A stretch of 16,216 bases of DNA, taken from the NCBI GenBank assembly GCA_015501055.1, contig JADNYV010000764.1, positions 1-16,216 on the forward strand, in the 5' to 3' direction. Each line of letters begins with the position of its first letter. Position 1 is the stretch's first letter. Source of the stretch: Mucidula mucida (taxonomy: Eukaryota > Basidiomycota > Agaricomycetes > Agaricales > Physalacriaceae). The notes under the pieces are model-generated. The model was not told the origin of the DNA. It did no database searches and saw only the letters and a list, made by a program, of their open reading frames with translations. Shown piece after piece: positions 1 through 9,453 of the stretch. Position numbers and translations under genes: made by a program.

Positions 1-75
1 GGGTAAGGAGGGGTGTGGAGTGTGCAGAGGCCTCTGAAAACGCTCCCTACCCTCGGAATCCGCGTTTACATCGAA
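1..75 (-). repeat. Start of a second, inverted copy of insertion X, cut by the window edge
   Basis: The reverse complement of this stretch matches 1857-1930 with about one mismatch. The match includes the palindrome CAGAGGCCTCTG and the block TGTAAACGCGGATTCC. The match stops at TCGA, just inside both copies. Because the interrupted site at 1851-2834 shows that the matching sequence is the left end of insertion X, I read positions 1-75 as the same end of another X copy in the opposite orientation, with its body to the left of the window. The alternative is a pair of terminal inverted repeats of a 1.93-kb element. I consider that less likely, because the DNA between belongs to an older repeat that continues beyond X. 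Confidence 0.7.
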
Positions 76-460
76 CAATCAGCATAAACAAGAATATGAC
101 AATGATGTTGTTAATAACAAAGCTGACAAACATGGACAATAAGTTTGTGGGAGACGGCGAATAGTTGTGAATTTCTGGCATTTATGCCAAATCATGAGGT
201 TCAAATCATATTGATACCAACATGCCTAAACCTTACTAGAAGAATGTCCTTGTTAGAAATTGCAGGAATGAAGTCAGGCTTTGACTAGAACACAAGAAGA
301 TACCGCTCTCAATTAATGTGTTGTGCCCGGAATCATTTGGAGCTACTCTGATCGAACCAGTAATGTGCCAAAATCTGATCATAATAATACTTGACTGCTC
401 TTTATTGCAATGTAAAATCAGCACTCAACAATTTATATTTTATGCGACTAATATACTACT
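76..460. other. No gene recognised; AT-rich flank of a gene relic
   Basis: Short open frames occur on both strands but none resembles a known protein. On the minus strand this stretch lies just downstream of the relic at 461-843 and may hold its decayed 3' part, but I could not align it with the paralogous relic at 4860-5165. Confidence 0.4.
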
Positions 461-843
461 TTATGACACCCCGCCCAGACTAGGAAGCACTTCATTTATC
501 ATTATCCAAACCAATCTGTTTGCAATCTTAAAATGTAGTTCGTCATAGTGCTTTAAGTACAGATAACCTATGTTTCCCTCCATGTTGGTCAAAATAAACG
601 TAAAAAGTGAGTTTTCCTTCCTGTCTACCACAGCAACGAGGCCAATATTGATCCAGCAAAAGAACTGCAATATGCTGTCTTTAGGCAATCCAGCATCCAT
701 TTCTTTTAGTTTGCATACCACAACATATACGTCTCTTACAAACAAACTCCTTCACTTGGTTGTATCCTTCACTATCCTATAACCTAGGACCACCAACCCA
801 GGAGTAGACGTCCAAAACAAACAACCATCACTGTTGAATTGAT
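461..843 (-). pseudogene. Decayed gene fragment, unrecognised multicopy family (block C)
   Basis: On the minus strand a frame of about 128 codons runs from 843 to 461 with a single internal TGA (near 755). It includes CLFWTSTPGLVVLGY, DVYVVVCKLKEMDAG, LQFFCWINIGL and LTNMEGNIGYLYL. The frame at about 4860-5165 on the plus strand carries the counterparts IFWVGG, YGIVCVIESAGKEA, TFCWISIGLA and FTNV-stop-GHIGTIY in the same order, so the two are diverged copies of one protein. I do not recognise the family. The alternation of hydrophobic strands with V-V-C/E-x-K and a following L-Q-F-F could fit a nuclease-like alpha/beta fold, but that is only a guess. There is no credible start codon or promoter, and I treat it as a transposon-gene relic. 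Confidence 0.55.
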
Positions 844-1224
844 CTGGGGCTATACAAGGCTAGTTAGAAATGATATATAGATTCTACAACCTACTGACCG
901 CAAATTTTGAAGAGCGCAGACGTTGTTGGGTCTAAGAATATAGGTGTTGTGGGTGTAGTAACAGCTTGTCCAGCCTCATGATATGGACCATGCAAAGAAC
1001 AACTCCGTTTAAAATGAAACAATGCACTTTGCCTTTCTTGTAGAGATCACTATTGAACTCTTTGGCATACTAGAACTTATAATAGAGATCTGGACTACTA
1101 TGAGAGTGGGAGCTTTGCCACTACCTCACTCTCAACTCATTCATCAAAGCCGCTGTATTGAGGAGGAGTAGCAGAAATGTAGTATTATGTACATTTGACT
1201 TAAGTACTATACAGTTCATAACAT
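844..1224. other. No gene seen; unique part of the left repeat
   Basis: This AT-rich stretch lies between the block C relic and the left arm of the large inverted repeat. It has no counterpart next to the right arm near 6393-6800 that I could find, and no convincing coding frame. Confidence 0.35.
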
Positions 1225-1850
1225 TGTGTTCAACCTTCACTAAGGTCTCAATGGAGCGCAGCCATCTAGTTGTTGTCAACGACATGGCGGCAAGGGTCAT
1301 CAAAAGAACACCCAGGGTCTACTGAGTATGTGCAGTATGCCAGGGTGTTGCTCCGCTTGGCCATATAGTTACCCCACACCACCTAAGCAGCTTACTTGAA
1401 TCAAGAATGATGTTGCACTCCGATCTAGAACATATTAAGTTGCAATCCCTGGAAGCATATAATTAGAGAAAAAAACACTAAAAGTATAAATTTAAGCGAC
1501 TGGATTGATACAAAAACTCAACAACCAATATCAACTCCAACAATGATGAGCTTCTGTGACAATATATTCTTCCATATGGGGCCAGCTTAGGAGATCATTG
1601 CGGCGTAATATTCTGCAGAGTCCAAGAATTTAATGTGTTCAACTCTAGACATTACCAAAGTCAGTGGAAGTGTCATCTGGAGTTGCAGCATAAAATTATT
1701 TTACTTGACAAAAGAAATTCTTGAAACAGCTTACCCATTCATAAGTGACCATAACTGTTGTGGGCTATGTATCTGTGTCTATATAACACAACTGTTGCAT
1801 CTTTTGGACCCAAACTATCTTTAAAAACTTAACAATGCGCTTGTCAATTC
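1225..1850 (+). repeat. Left arm of a large inverted repeat, segment A
   Basis: This segment matches the reverse complement of about 5798-6392 almost continuously. Identity is about 93 percent over the 535 bases I aligned by eye. Landmarks present in both are CAGTATGCCAGGGTGTTGCT, CCACACCACCTAAGCAGCT, CAATATCAACTCCAACAATG and GGGGCCAGCTTAGGAGATCA. The repeat continues after insertion X as segment B at 2835. On this strand a short frame beginning VQEFN and including YQSQWKCHLEL is open in both copies and ends at the same TGA. That stop therefore predates the duplication or marks an exon edge. Confidence 0.85.
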
Positions 1851-2213
1851 TAGGGATCGATGTAAACGCGGATTCCGAGGGTAGGGAGCGTTTTCAGAGG
1901 CCTCTGCACACTCCACACCCCACCTTACCCCTTTACCCAACTTCCTACTCAAGGGAGTTCAATGAGACAGCTTAAATCAAGTCAAACACTCATTTCACTC
2001 TAAAGCTGTATCATGTTCGCTCTCTGCTGCTCCTACTGCAGCCAGCCCACTCTCTGGGCTCTTCCTAGACTTACCCAGCCTGTGTCTGGTGTTGTAGTAA
2101 CAACAGAGGCCACTCACAGGGCGCCCTGGGAGGTTTAGGCAAGAGTTCACACACTCTGCCTCTTTGTCTCTTACCATCATCATCTCACAGAGACAAGCAG
2201 TTTGTGATTCCTC

Positions 2214-2388
2214 CAGTCCTCTTGCTCAGGACTGATGCCATACACCTCTAGAGCACTGTCTGAAGCCGCCTACCCAGCCCAAAACCAGTCCAGACAGGTC
2301 CAAAGTGCCCATTTTGAGGGAATTCGCACTTTTGCTCTCCCAGGCAAGCACCACTCGCTCTACTCAGTCCTCCTGCTCAGGACTGATG
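2214..2388. repeat. Two hairpin-forming direct repeats inside X
   Basis: CAGTCCTCTTGCTCAGGACTG at 2214 recurs as CAGTCCTCCTGCTCAGGACTG at 2365, 151 bases downstream, with one C/T difference. Each copy is itself an inverted repeat, with AGTCCT pairing with AGGACT around a short loop, so each can form a small hairpin. Confidence 0.7.
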
Positions 2389-2433
2389 TACTGGCACCCT
2401 AGAACCCTATTGGAAGTGTCTGCTCCGGCCCCA

Positions 2434-2447
2434 GAGCGCTAGCGCTC
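2434..2447. repeat. Perfect 14-nt palindrome inside X
   Basis: GAGCGCTAGCGCTC is identical to its reverse complement. Its role is unknown; it could be a protein-binding site or cruciform-prone sequence in the insertion. Confidence 0.6.
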
Positions 2448-2737
2448 CCGCTGCTCTCCCTGCTTCCAGTATGTGCCAATGTCTCACATCCAGCTCTTCA
2501 AAGCTGATGCCCATTTTGTGCCCAGATACCCATTCCTTTCCAAAGGACTCCTTCTCAAGGACATTCTGTGGGCTATCTGGTCACAGGTGCGCTCTCTGCA
2601 CCCTCTCACTCCCCTCCAGCTAACCTGTGTTATCTGGTCACAGTTAGCTCCGCATTTCTGCGTCCCCTCCCACCTCTCCCTCAGTAGATACATCTTTATG
2701 TATTAAGTATGTACACTTCATGTACAGGCACTTTACA

Positions 2738-2791
2738 ATACGCTGAATTGATGGGGCCCTCACGATACGCTGAATTGATGGGGCCCTCGGG
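2738..2791 (+). repeat. Tandem 2 x 27-bp repeat near the right end of X
   Basis: ATACGCTGAATTGATGGGG followed by CCCTC is present at 2738 and 2765, a period of 27 bases. The two copies differ only in the last bases of the unit (ACG versus GGG). The unit contains GGGGCCC, a palindromic core. Confidence 0.8.
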
Positions 2792-2834
2792 GTCCAGTTT
2801 TGACCTAACCTTGTGTGATCTAACAAGCATAGGG

Positions 2835-2954
2835 CTCCAGGTAAATCCAGTGCTTGTGGATCATTGCCCATTGACTGATATGTGGCATTTCTGGATTGTA
2901 AAGACACATTGTGTTGTTATTGTAGATCATACTTATTTGCCAGGGAAGATACAA
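2835..2954 (+). pseudogene. Decayed gene fragment, block B of the unrecognised family (left arm)
   Basis: The plus-strand frame includes LQVNPVLVDHCPLTDMWHFW followed by IVKTHCVVIVDHTYLPGK. The right arm encodes on the minus strand LQVDPVLADHCSLTDMWHLW, with IIKTYCVVIVDHDYLLGK, and a third, more diverged version VEVQPVTFHNICPLTDLSMV lies at about 4718-4780. Conservation of the protein pattern across three copies supports a real ancestral gene. Insertion X now separates this block from segment A, so it cannot be expressed as the ancestral protein. The family is not recognised. Confidence 0.55.
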
Positions 2955-3293
2955 TAGAGTTATGTCGCCATTTCCAAAAATTCCATTTACTAGGAATAAG
3001 TTGAGTTCCGCCTATTTCACGCATTCTTATGTAATCATGACTGTGTGGTGTGGCTGTGCTTCACTGTTGTGTAAAACACTACGACGTAAAAGAGTTTGGA
3101 GGTCAATAATGTGCACTGTTTTAATTTTTGCTTCGTCACTATGTATTAAGCATAAATATGCCTACCACTTTCCTTGTCTGCGGCCACTAATATTAGGTGC
3201 CATGGGCTTTGGACGAAACTGAGGGACACAGATAGTAGAATTATTGTAAGTCACTCTTGCATTAAGATATCTTTATGCTGAAATAAGGTCTAT
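2955..3293. other. No gene recognised
   Basis: The repeat match with the right arm ends near 2950. Beyond it there is an open frame of 86 codons (2962-3222, plus strand), with codon use and composition that do not stand out and no recognisable motif. Confidence 0.3.
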
Positions 3294-3900
3294 TTGAAGG
3301 GATTTGTCTCCCTTTGCAAACATGTCAGCTTAGAAGGAGTCCATCCCCATTGTAATCAGTCTTGTCTAGCCTGGGAGAACAATGTATTGCATTCAGCAAC
3401 TACTTACAAGATTCAGAAGAGCCTCCTGTTTTGGGAACACTGTACCGTGGCCCTTCCGGACTCTTTTCTCGATTGGTTCAGGGAGCAGAAAATGTACGCC
3501 CCATTTGTTGATTATGACAGTTTTCTGGCTTTTTTTGAAGTCCTGAACTGTAACATCCTCTGTGCCAACTTGTCCCTTGGTATTACGAGCGACAGAAACT
3601 GGGTGTCCATCATCTGGAAGAAACAATATCTCAAACTCCCATCTTGTGACAATCTCAATTTACCACCCTTCAATGAATCTTTCTGCACCTTGGAATACAT
3701 TGCCCAACGAGGTGGCAAAGACCCAACTCCGCCTCAGGCCCAGCCGCCCTCACTATTCTTTGAGCTGGGACCAGGATGAAAATCCTGCGCAAAGAGTAAG
3801 TGTCATGCCAAGGAGAGCAAGCTATAGTGCCATCTTCCACTGCAGGCAGAAAGTTCACATGTTCTTTGCCTTCTCTGCAACCTTTCAGCCTAAAGATTAG
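3294..3900. other. GC-richer island with long overlapping open frames, no identification
   Basis: Open frames of 161 codons (3294-3779, plus), 112 codons (3562-3900, plus) and 77 codons (3393-3626, minus) overlap here, and base composition is closer to even than in the neighbourhood. The 161-codon frame opens with TTG, not ATG, so it is better seen as an exon or relic than a complete gene. It contains VALPDSFLDWFREQKMYAPF, and near its end a Pro-rich run TPPQAQPP. The minus frame is rich in Lys and Val and is equally plausible. I cannot choose a strand or a function. It may be captured DNA or the eroded coding part of another mobile element. Confidence 0.3.
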
Positions 3901-4233
3901 AATGACTGTGTGAGGTCACCTTTGTTGTGGATTTGGAATGCAGAAATGCATAGTTACAGGCATGAATAAGTGTCTACTGTACATTCTCCTTATAATGCTG
4001 ACAATCACTTCTCAGATAACACTTCTTATGGCCTTATATAATATCGGAGGCGTTGAGTACATTATGTTCATACCGGCCAGTGAATATTTTCTCTTACTTT
4101 GGCAATAAAAAGGCAATCTCTGGGAACGTCTGCAGAAAGAGAGACTTATTATTGTTGGTCAAGACATAGGAAGGCAAGTATCTGTTGTTACACAAATATT
4201 CATATATGAACCAAATAATTTAGACGTCTGGAA
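3901..4233. other. No gene seen
   Basis: AT-rich sequence with stops in every frame at short intervals. It separates the GC-richer island from the plus-strand relic that starts at 4234. Confidence 0.35.
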
Positions 4234-5190
4234 TTGTTTGACTCCCAGACATATAATGCTGTCCTAGATTCTTTGCAACTCTTGCTTTCCAAAGACATTG
4301 CTATTTGGCCTAATCCCGGCACATGCTGGTGTGTTGCGCATAAAATGCAGTTGTTAGGTCTTTTGTTAATTAACAAGATCTCTTCCGCCAAGGCGCAGTG
4401 GCTTTCCCCAGTGGCGAGTTTTAAAGACGAAAAGGCCATACTTCAGAATGCCAATAAAAGCCTTGTTATTAAGCAAAATCTTCCTTCCAATAATATTCCA
4501 ATAATTTACTTACCTAGGTGGGATGTTGTGGTCAAGTTCTTTGTCAAAGATTAAACCGATTCAACTTACAGCCTTTGCGCTAATAGGTACTATTGTGGGA
4601 GATTCTACATAAAGGAATCAAACAGCGTCCTGATGGACAAAGGAAAGATTTGCTGTTACGTCTCAAATAATATAGTTTCTTCAATGGTTCACATACTTGT
4701 CTACAATAACTTAGTGATGGTGGAAGTCCAACCAGTGACATTCCACAACATATGTCCTTTGACAGATCTTAGTATGGTCTTGTTTGCTTAGAAGAACAAC
4801 CAATGGCTCAGATTGATTTAGGCCAAAAGCTGTTGAACATGATGTACTATAGAGCAAAGGGACTGATAACATCTTCTGGGTGGGTGGCCCAAGACAATGT
4901 CCTGATGAAAAGGATTATCAGCAGGTGGAGGACTTAATTCGTTGAGGATATGGCATTGTATGTGTTATAGAATCTGCAGGCAAAGAGGCTTGTACTGGAA
5001 GCCTTTAAACCTTCTGTTGGATTAGCATTGGTCTGGCCATGAACAGATTGGAGTTCAAGTTCGTCTTTACAAATGTATAAGGCCACATAGGTACCATTTA
5101 CACAGATACATCATCCTCACAGCTTCAGGTGGCGGAGGAAATTGTTAACGTGTTGCAAAATAAAGCCTTGCTTCTTTGCAACAATAGCAT
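4234..5190 (+). pseudogene. Decayed plus-strand gene with blocks B and C of the unrecognised family
   Basis: This is the most complete relic of the family. A 106-codon frame (4234-4554, opening on TTG) contains IAIWPNPGTCWCVAHKMQLL. In the same frame after its stop come RYYCGRFYIKESNSVLMDKG and then VEVQPVTFHNICPLTDLSMV, the diverged counterpart of block B. From about 4860 a further frame reads DNIFWVGGPRQCPDEKDYQQ, YGIVCVIESAGKEA, TFCWISIGLAMNR and FVFTNV-GHIGTIYTD, the counterpart of block C. In this last part only three stops break an otherwise continuous frame: TGA at 4943, TAA at 5006 and TAA at 5078. Blocks B then C in this order suggest the order in the parent protein. No domain was recognised and no function is proposed. 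Confidence 0.55.
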
Positions 5191-5660
5191 ATAGATTAGA
5201 AAGTTATATCTTCTTTTGACGTGTCTTGTAAATAATAAGTTTTGACTAAAGATAGCGCAGAACAGGAGCCGTGCCATAGTAATTGCCAAATAGGAAGAAT
5301 CAGCTGATCACTAAAGTCATGTAAGCAACCTGCAGATTGTGCTGGACCATGTTTCATTCTCTCATTGTTATTGTTATTGCCATCAGCTGGGACTGATTGA
5401 GTCTACGCTTGGCGAAGTCCCGTTCCTCCACTTCTAACTCATCCTTGTGCCAAAACCCCCTCTCCCAGATGGGCTCTGTTGAAGATATAGTTTTCATCCA
5501 TTGCCCTTCACCTAAACAGGCATTTGTAATAGTGCATCTTGAAGAATCGAGCAACACAGATCCTATTCAATACGCTTAGGAGAACAACAAACTCATTGTC
5601 GCTACACAATTACTTCTAAATTCTTTTGTTATAAAAATATTCTTTATAGACCTATTTATT
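5191..5660. other. No gene recognised
   Basis: Between two relics of opposite strand. A 67-codon minus-strand frame (5354-5557) and its plus-strand mirror are open, but neither matches the neighbouring family blocks nor anything I recognise. Confidence 0.3.
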
Positions 5661-6010
5661 GGCATTGAAACACCTCTTCCCCAGCAAATAATCATGGTCT
5701 ACAATAACAACACAGTATGTCTTTATAATCCAGAGATGCCACATATCAGTCAATGAACAATGATCCGCGAGAACTGGATCCACCTGGAGCTCCCTAGAAT
5801 TGACAAGTACATTGTCAAGTTTTCGGAGATAGTTTGGGTTTAGAAGATACAACATAGATACATGGCCCACAATGGTCACTTATGAATGGGTAAGCCGTTT
5901 TCAAGAATTTCTTTTGTCAAGTAAAATAATTTTATGCCGCAACTCTAGATGACACTTCCACTGACTTTGGTAATATTTAGGGTTAAACATATTAAATTCT
6001 TGGACTTTGC
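5661..6010 (-). pseudogene. Decayed gene fragment in the right arm (end of segment A plus block B)
   Basis: On the minus strand one frame runs through VQEFNMFNPKYYQSQWKCHL, LLNPNYLRKLDNVLVNSREL and LQVDPVLADHCSLTDMWHLW to about 5661, broken by only two stops. It shows the junction between segment A and block B without insertion X, so it gives the ancestral order of these parts. Family unrecognised; expression is not expected. Confidence 0.55.
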
Positions 6011-6392
6011 AAAATATTACGCCGCAATGATCTCCTAAGCTGGCCCCATATGGGAGAATATATTGTCACAGAAGCTCATCATTGTTGGAGTTGATATTGG
6101 TTGGTGAGTTTTTATATCAATCCAGTCGCTTAAATTTGTACTTTTGGTGTTTTTTTCTCTAATTACACGCTTCCAGGGATTGCGACTTAATATGTTCTGA
6201 ATTGGAGTGTAACATCATTCTTGATTTGGGTGAGCTGCTTAGGTGGTGTGGAGTGACTATATGATCAAGCGGAGCAACACCCTGGCATACTGCACACACT
6301 CAGTAGACCATGGGTGTTCTTTTAATGACCCTTGCCACCATGTTGTTGGCAACAACCAAATGGCTGCGCCCCCTCAAGATCTTGAACACATA
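5676..6392 (-). repeat. Right arm of the large inverted repeat, with uninterrupted X target site
   Basis: The reverse complement matches 1225-1850 joined directly to 2835-2950. The empty insertion site (complement of TAGGG at 5793-5797) is intact. The arm ends near GAACACA at about 6392, after which the similarity stops. Almost all differences from the left arm are transitions, as detailed in the findings. Confidence 0.85.
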
Positions 6393-8264
6393 AAGTATCA
6401 GAGAATCAACACTTATTGGGAATTAATCCCTCTTTTTCTTGTCAGAGACCATTAGAATTCATCGTAAAAATTAAGTGTTAATCTTTAGAGAAAAGAATTG
6501 AAGAGTTGACACAGCAGAGGGCTTAATCGGTGACAATACATTCAATAACAACTCAATGCTAATTAAGTTAAACAATTTTTATTACACTTTTAAGATCTCC
6601 TTTACTGACCACAATATAAAATTCACTGTTCTAGCCATATTCTTAACCTTATCTATTATGTATCACTAGGTGAAAGCATTTACAATATTAAGTAGAAATG
6701 GTGGTAAGCAATCTTCCAATATTCTTATCACATTTTAATAAAATCTAAAGTTTTTACAGTCTTCTTAATCAAATTTTATTCAATTTTAAGTATAAAGAAT
6801 ACTTAAAATTTTAAAGAAATTTCTATTATGATTTTACTAAAAATTATAAATGCTTTCATCTACTTTATTTTGACTTATTTGTTATGATTAATTTTTCCTT
6901 ATTTTTATCTTAAGGAATTTACTCTCAATTTGAGCTGTCAAAAAAAAAAGAAAAGATAATGAGACTGCCACTAACATTAATAAATAGAAAAATGATTTTT
7001 TGAATGACAAACTTGACAAAGAGAATACACAGAATAAGAAGGTGACAAAGAAAACTTTGAAAGAATATCATAATATGAGACACCAATTAAAGCATAGCAT
7101 GTCACTCAATGCATAGTTAAAAGGTCTCACAGGATAAGCTACTATTATTTATTTGGTAGTTAAGATTACATAATGCATAACATCTGGACCCCATTGCTGA
7201 TGTGCAGTGTAGATATATATCATAAAATAACACATATACAAACCAAATATACATTAATAAATCTTATTAAAGGTAATATACAAACACCAACAAATTGCTG
7301 TAACTTATATGAGCATGTAGAAGTTTTAACTTTAATACACGTAACAAATTACAACTTCACTTAATCTCCTTGTTGAATTAAAGAGGTTCTAAGTAGATGT
7401 ATGAGATATACTCCCTAAACTAACATAAAGGGCAAAGTTTGAGAGAGCTAAGTATAAAATTTAAAACTTATAGGATTCTGAAAGAAGAGAAAGTTTCAGT
7501 TATTTTAGTTAATACCTTAGATTTCAGATACATAAGTTCCAAGATTAATTATCTGTGCATTGACCGTCTTGTTCTAAACTACTTAAACTAACAAAATGCT
7601 TGTTTAAAAACATTTCCAAGAATTTTAATAGTCCCAAAGTAATAATATGTACACTAAGCTTGCTCTAAACTAACATTGAGAGTACACTTCTTATATAAAT
7701 CTAAAATAGTTGCAAGCACAAAGTCTTTAAGTTTTTTTAAGCCATCTTAGGTTAATAACTTGTTGCAGTTGTCTAAACTTTGCCTAAGGATAGAAGAACT
7801 TTCATAAGGATCTTTCAAAGACATTGAAGTACTAAATATAATATATCACTAAGCTAGGATATAGCCATGTTGGGCTTAAATTAAGCCTTAGCCTTTCCGC
7901 ATCTTTACAGTATACTTATATACTTTAAATAGCCTTTTATTAACTAGTCCATTAGTTCTAGTTATAGATCTGAACCTTAGCTTTAGAATCAAGAGGTGGA
8001 TAATCAGTAAATCAGTTACACAGATTACCTTACATGATCCTCGCATGGTGCATTGCTGAGTCTTTGGTATGCACTAAGTCAAATTGCTGCTAATGAGGAG
8101 TATAACAATTGGAGATCTGTCCCTTTGCTATTACAAAGAAACAAGTACGGACTATTTATATATACATCAACAAGATACTTGTATATATCACATTAATCTA
8201 CAAAAGAGTCATTATCTTCTTATAATATGGAAGGTAAGTACAGTATAAAAGGCTGGGAAACAAG
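6393..8264. other. Very AT-rich stretch without a recognisable gene
   Basis: About 1.9 kb with many short A or T runs, for example around 6700-6960, and frequent stops in all frames. The longest frame is about 63 codons. I see no tRNA, no inverted termini and no repeat relation to the rest of the window. The end next to 8264 is just downstream of the minus-strand transposase relic and would hold its 3' untranslated region. It may be relic transposon DNA eroded by C-to-T change. Confidence 0.45.
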
Positions 8265-9310
8265 TTAAAGAAGCTTGCGGCGCTGCTGTTCCTTGGCCTT
8301 TGTTTGCAGTGTTCCAGGAGGCGACAAGGCAACTTTTTTAGTACTTCTAGCTACCTCAGATAAAGGTCTTTGTTGGACGCCTTTTGTTAAAGATGTAACT
8401 CCGCTTATTGACCCTATCCAATTCTTTTTATTGTCTGAAATTCTTATTAAAGCAATGAAGTGATTTTGACCTGATTCCTTCTATAACGGGTGCTTTTTAT
8501 TTAGGTATCTCTTCATATTGTACTTTCAGTGCACGTTGGTCGGGGCACCAGATACATTTTATTGGAACATTAATGCACAGTTTTGCAGCTGACATTTTGA
8601 TGGCAAACTTAATTGCAAATAAATATAACTACAAATAGAAGGATAGTGCCTTATTACCGCTACCAATTTCAATGCTGCAAGTTCCGCTTTGACCGTCTTG
8701 AGTTGACGATTCGCCACAAAATCCATATAAATAGTTTGGAGACATCTAATATTAGTTTGCTTATTAGAAAAGACTATTAGAAGCTTCTTGCCTAATATAT
8801 CATTTCAACTGAGTCAGTAGCATTTTAGGCTACTGTATTTGTACCCAATAAGTAGAACCCAATATAGTTTTGTTGGTCCATGCCCACAACAAGTTTCTTG
8901 CATATTACACATGACAAGCGAGCATCAGCTCTAGTTGTTATAGTAGTCAGTGTTTCTGCCTGATGCAAAACATAAAGGAGATCATCTATGTATACAGGCC
9001 ATTAGATATGTTTAAAAGTAGTTTTATACACGACTTACCATTAAGACTTGAACTCTAATATGGAAAACTGCCAAGAGCAAATATAATCTTTTCATAAGTA
9101 GGTAGAGAAGTCTGCAGTGCACAGCCAGGCTTCTTTACACGATCCCAAAGCTCTGATGTAAGCCGCTTTATTGTGTCCTCTTCAAGTAGTGACACCAACT
9201 GAACTTCACATTGCATTTTGATATTTGCTGTCATTGGTAAACCAGAAATAGGGCATGACTTTGTGCAATCAGCAAGAGGGATAGCGAGGACTGATATAAC
9301 AGTAAATACT
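8265..9310 (-). pseudogene. Transposase relic: C-terminal Cys pairs and basic tail
   Basis: Successive minus-strand pieces are QLVSLLEEDTIKRLTSELWD (about 9310-9058), then ITTRADARLSCVICKKLVVG (8959-8825), then YGFCGESSTQDGQSGTCSIE (8745-8632), then AAKLCINVPIKCIWCPDQRA (about 8600-8497), and a basic tail SDNKKNWIGSISGVTSLTKG ending KAKEQQRRKLL-stop at 8265. The Cys pairs C-V-I-C, G-F-C-G...C and C-I-W-C suggest a metal-binding domain. Splice-like signals are present, for example GTAAGT at 9038 and CAG at 8960, and TTAG before 8745, but the phases do not all fit and stops remain. Confidence 0.55.
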
Positions 9311-9453
9311 TATTCTCTCTTTAATGTTGCTTAATTACTTGGTCGAGGGGCGGCTGACTAATGTGTTTTGATAGTTTCAAAAGTGCTAAAACCAGTGTTT
9401 CATGCCTACAGTATTGTACTGTTGGGATTGAAAAAGGGTTCAAGGATACACAC

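Larger units (their letters stand above)
1856..2829 (+). mobile_element. Insertion X, 974-bp non-coding element
   Basis: Insertion X splits a repeat whose intact form is preserved at 5676-6392. It is visibly richer in G and C than the surrounding AT-rich DNA. A start of the same element lies inverted at 1-75. The interior has two hairpin-forming direct repeats (2214-2237 and 2365-2388), a 14-nt perfect palindrome (2434-2447), two copies of TATCTGGTCACAG (about 2574 and 2631) and a 27-bp tandem duplication (2738-2791). Open frames inside do not look like protein. The inner edges read ATCGATGTAAACGC and CTAACAAGCA. TG at 1861 and CA at 2829 could be LTR ends, but the flanking TAGGG copies do not fit that boundary. 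It could be a solo LTR, a non-autonomous DNA element or a SINE-like insertion; I cannot decide. Confidence 0.65.
1851..2834. repeat. TAGGG flanks of insertion X (candidate 5-bp target duplication)
   Basis: TAGGG stands at 1851-1855 and again at 2830-2834. The related uninterrupted copy has this pentamer once, as the complement at 5793-5797, directly followed by the sequence that here resumes at 2835. The right side has lost or never had the two bases AG present in the empty site. A 5-bp duplication fits LTR elements and several DNA transposon superfamilies. Confidence 0.6.

Noticed and set aside
1..1930. A 1.93-kb transposon bounded by 70-bp terminal inverted repeats
   Set aside because: The inverted copy at 5676-6392 shows that the right terminal repeat is the start of an insertion that ends at 2829, so the interior belongs to an older repeat. 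Kept only as an alternative.
2473..2907. Several frames of 69-87 codons on both strands inside insertion X
   Set aside because: They overlap one another, run through the tandem repeat and have no recognisable motif. X looks non-coding.
6393..8264. Possible promoter and gene in the AT-rich stretch
   Set aside because: TATA-like strings are expected by chance in such AT-rich DNA and no frame downstream looks coding.
8275..8463. Plus-strand frame of 62 codons
   Set aside because: It is the mirror of the basic C-terminal tail of the minus-strand transposase relic, which fits the neighbouring blocks.
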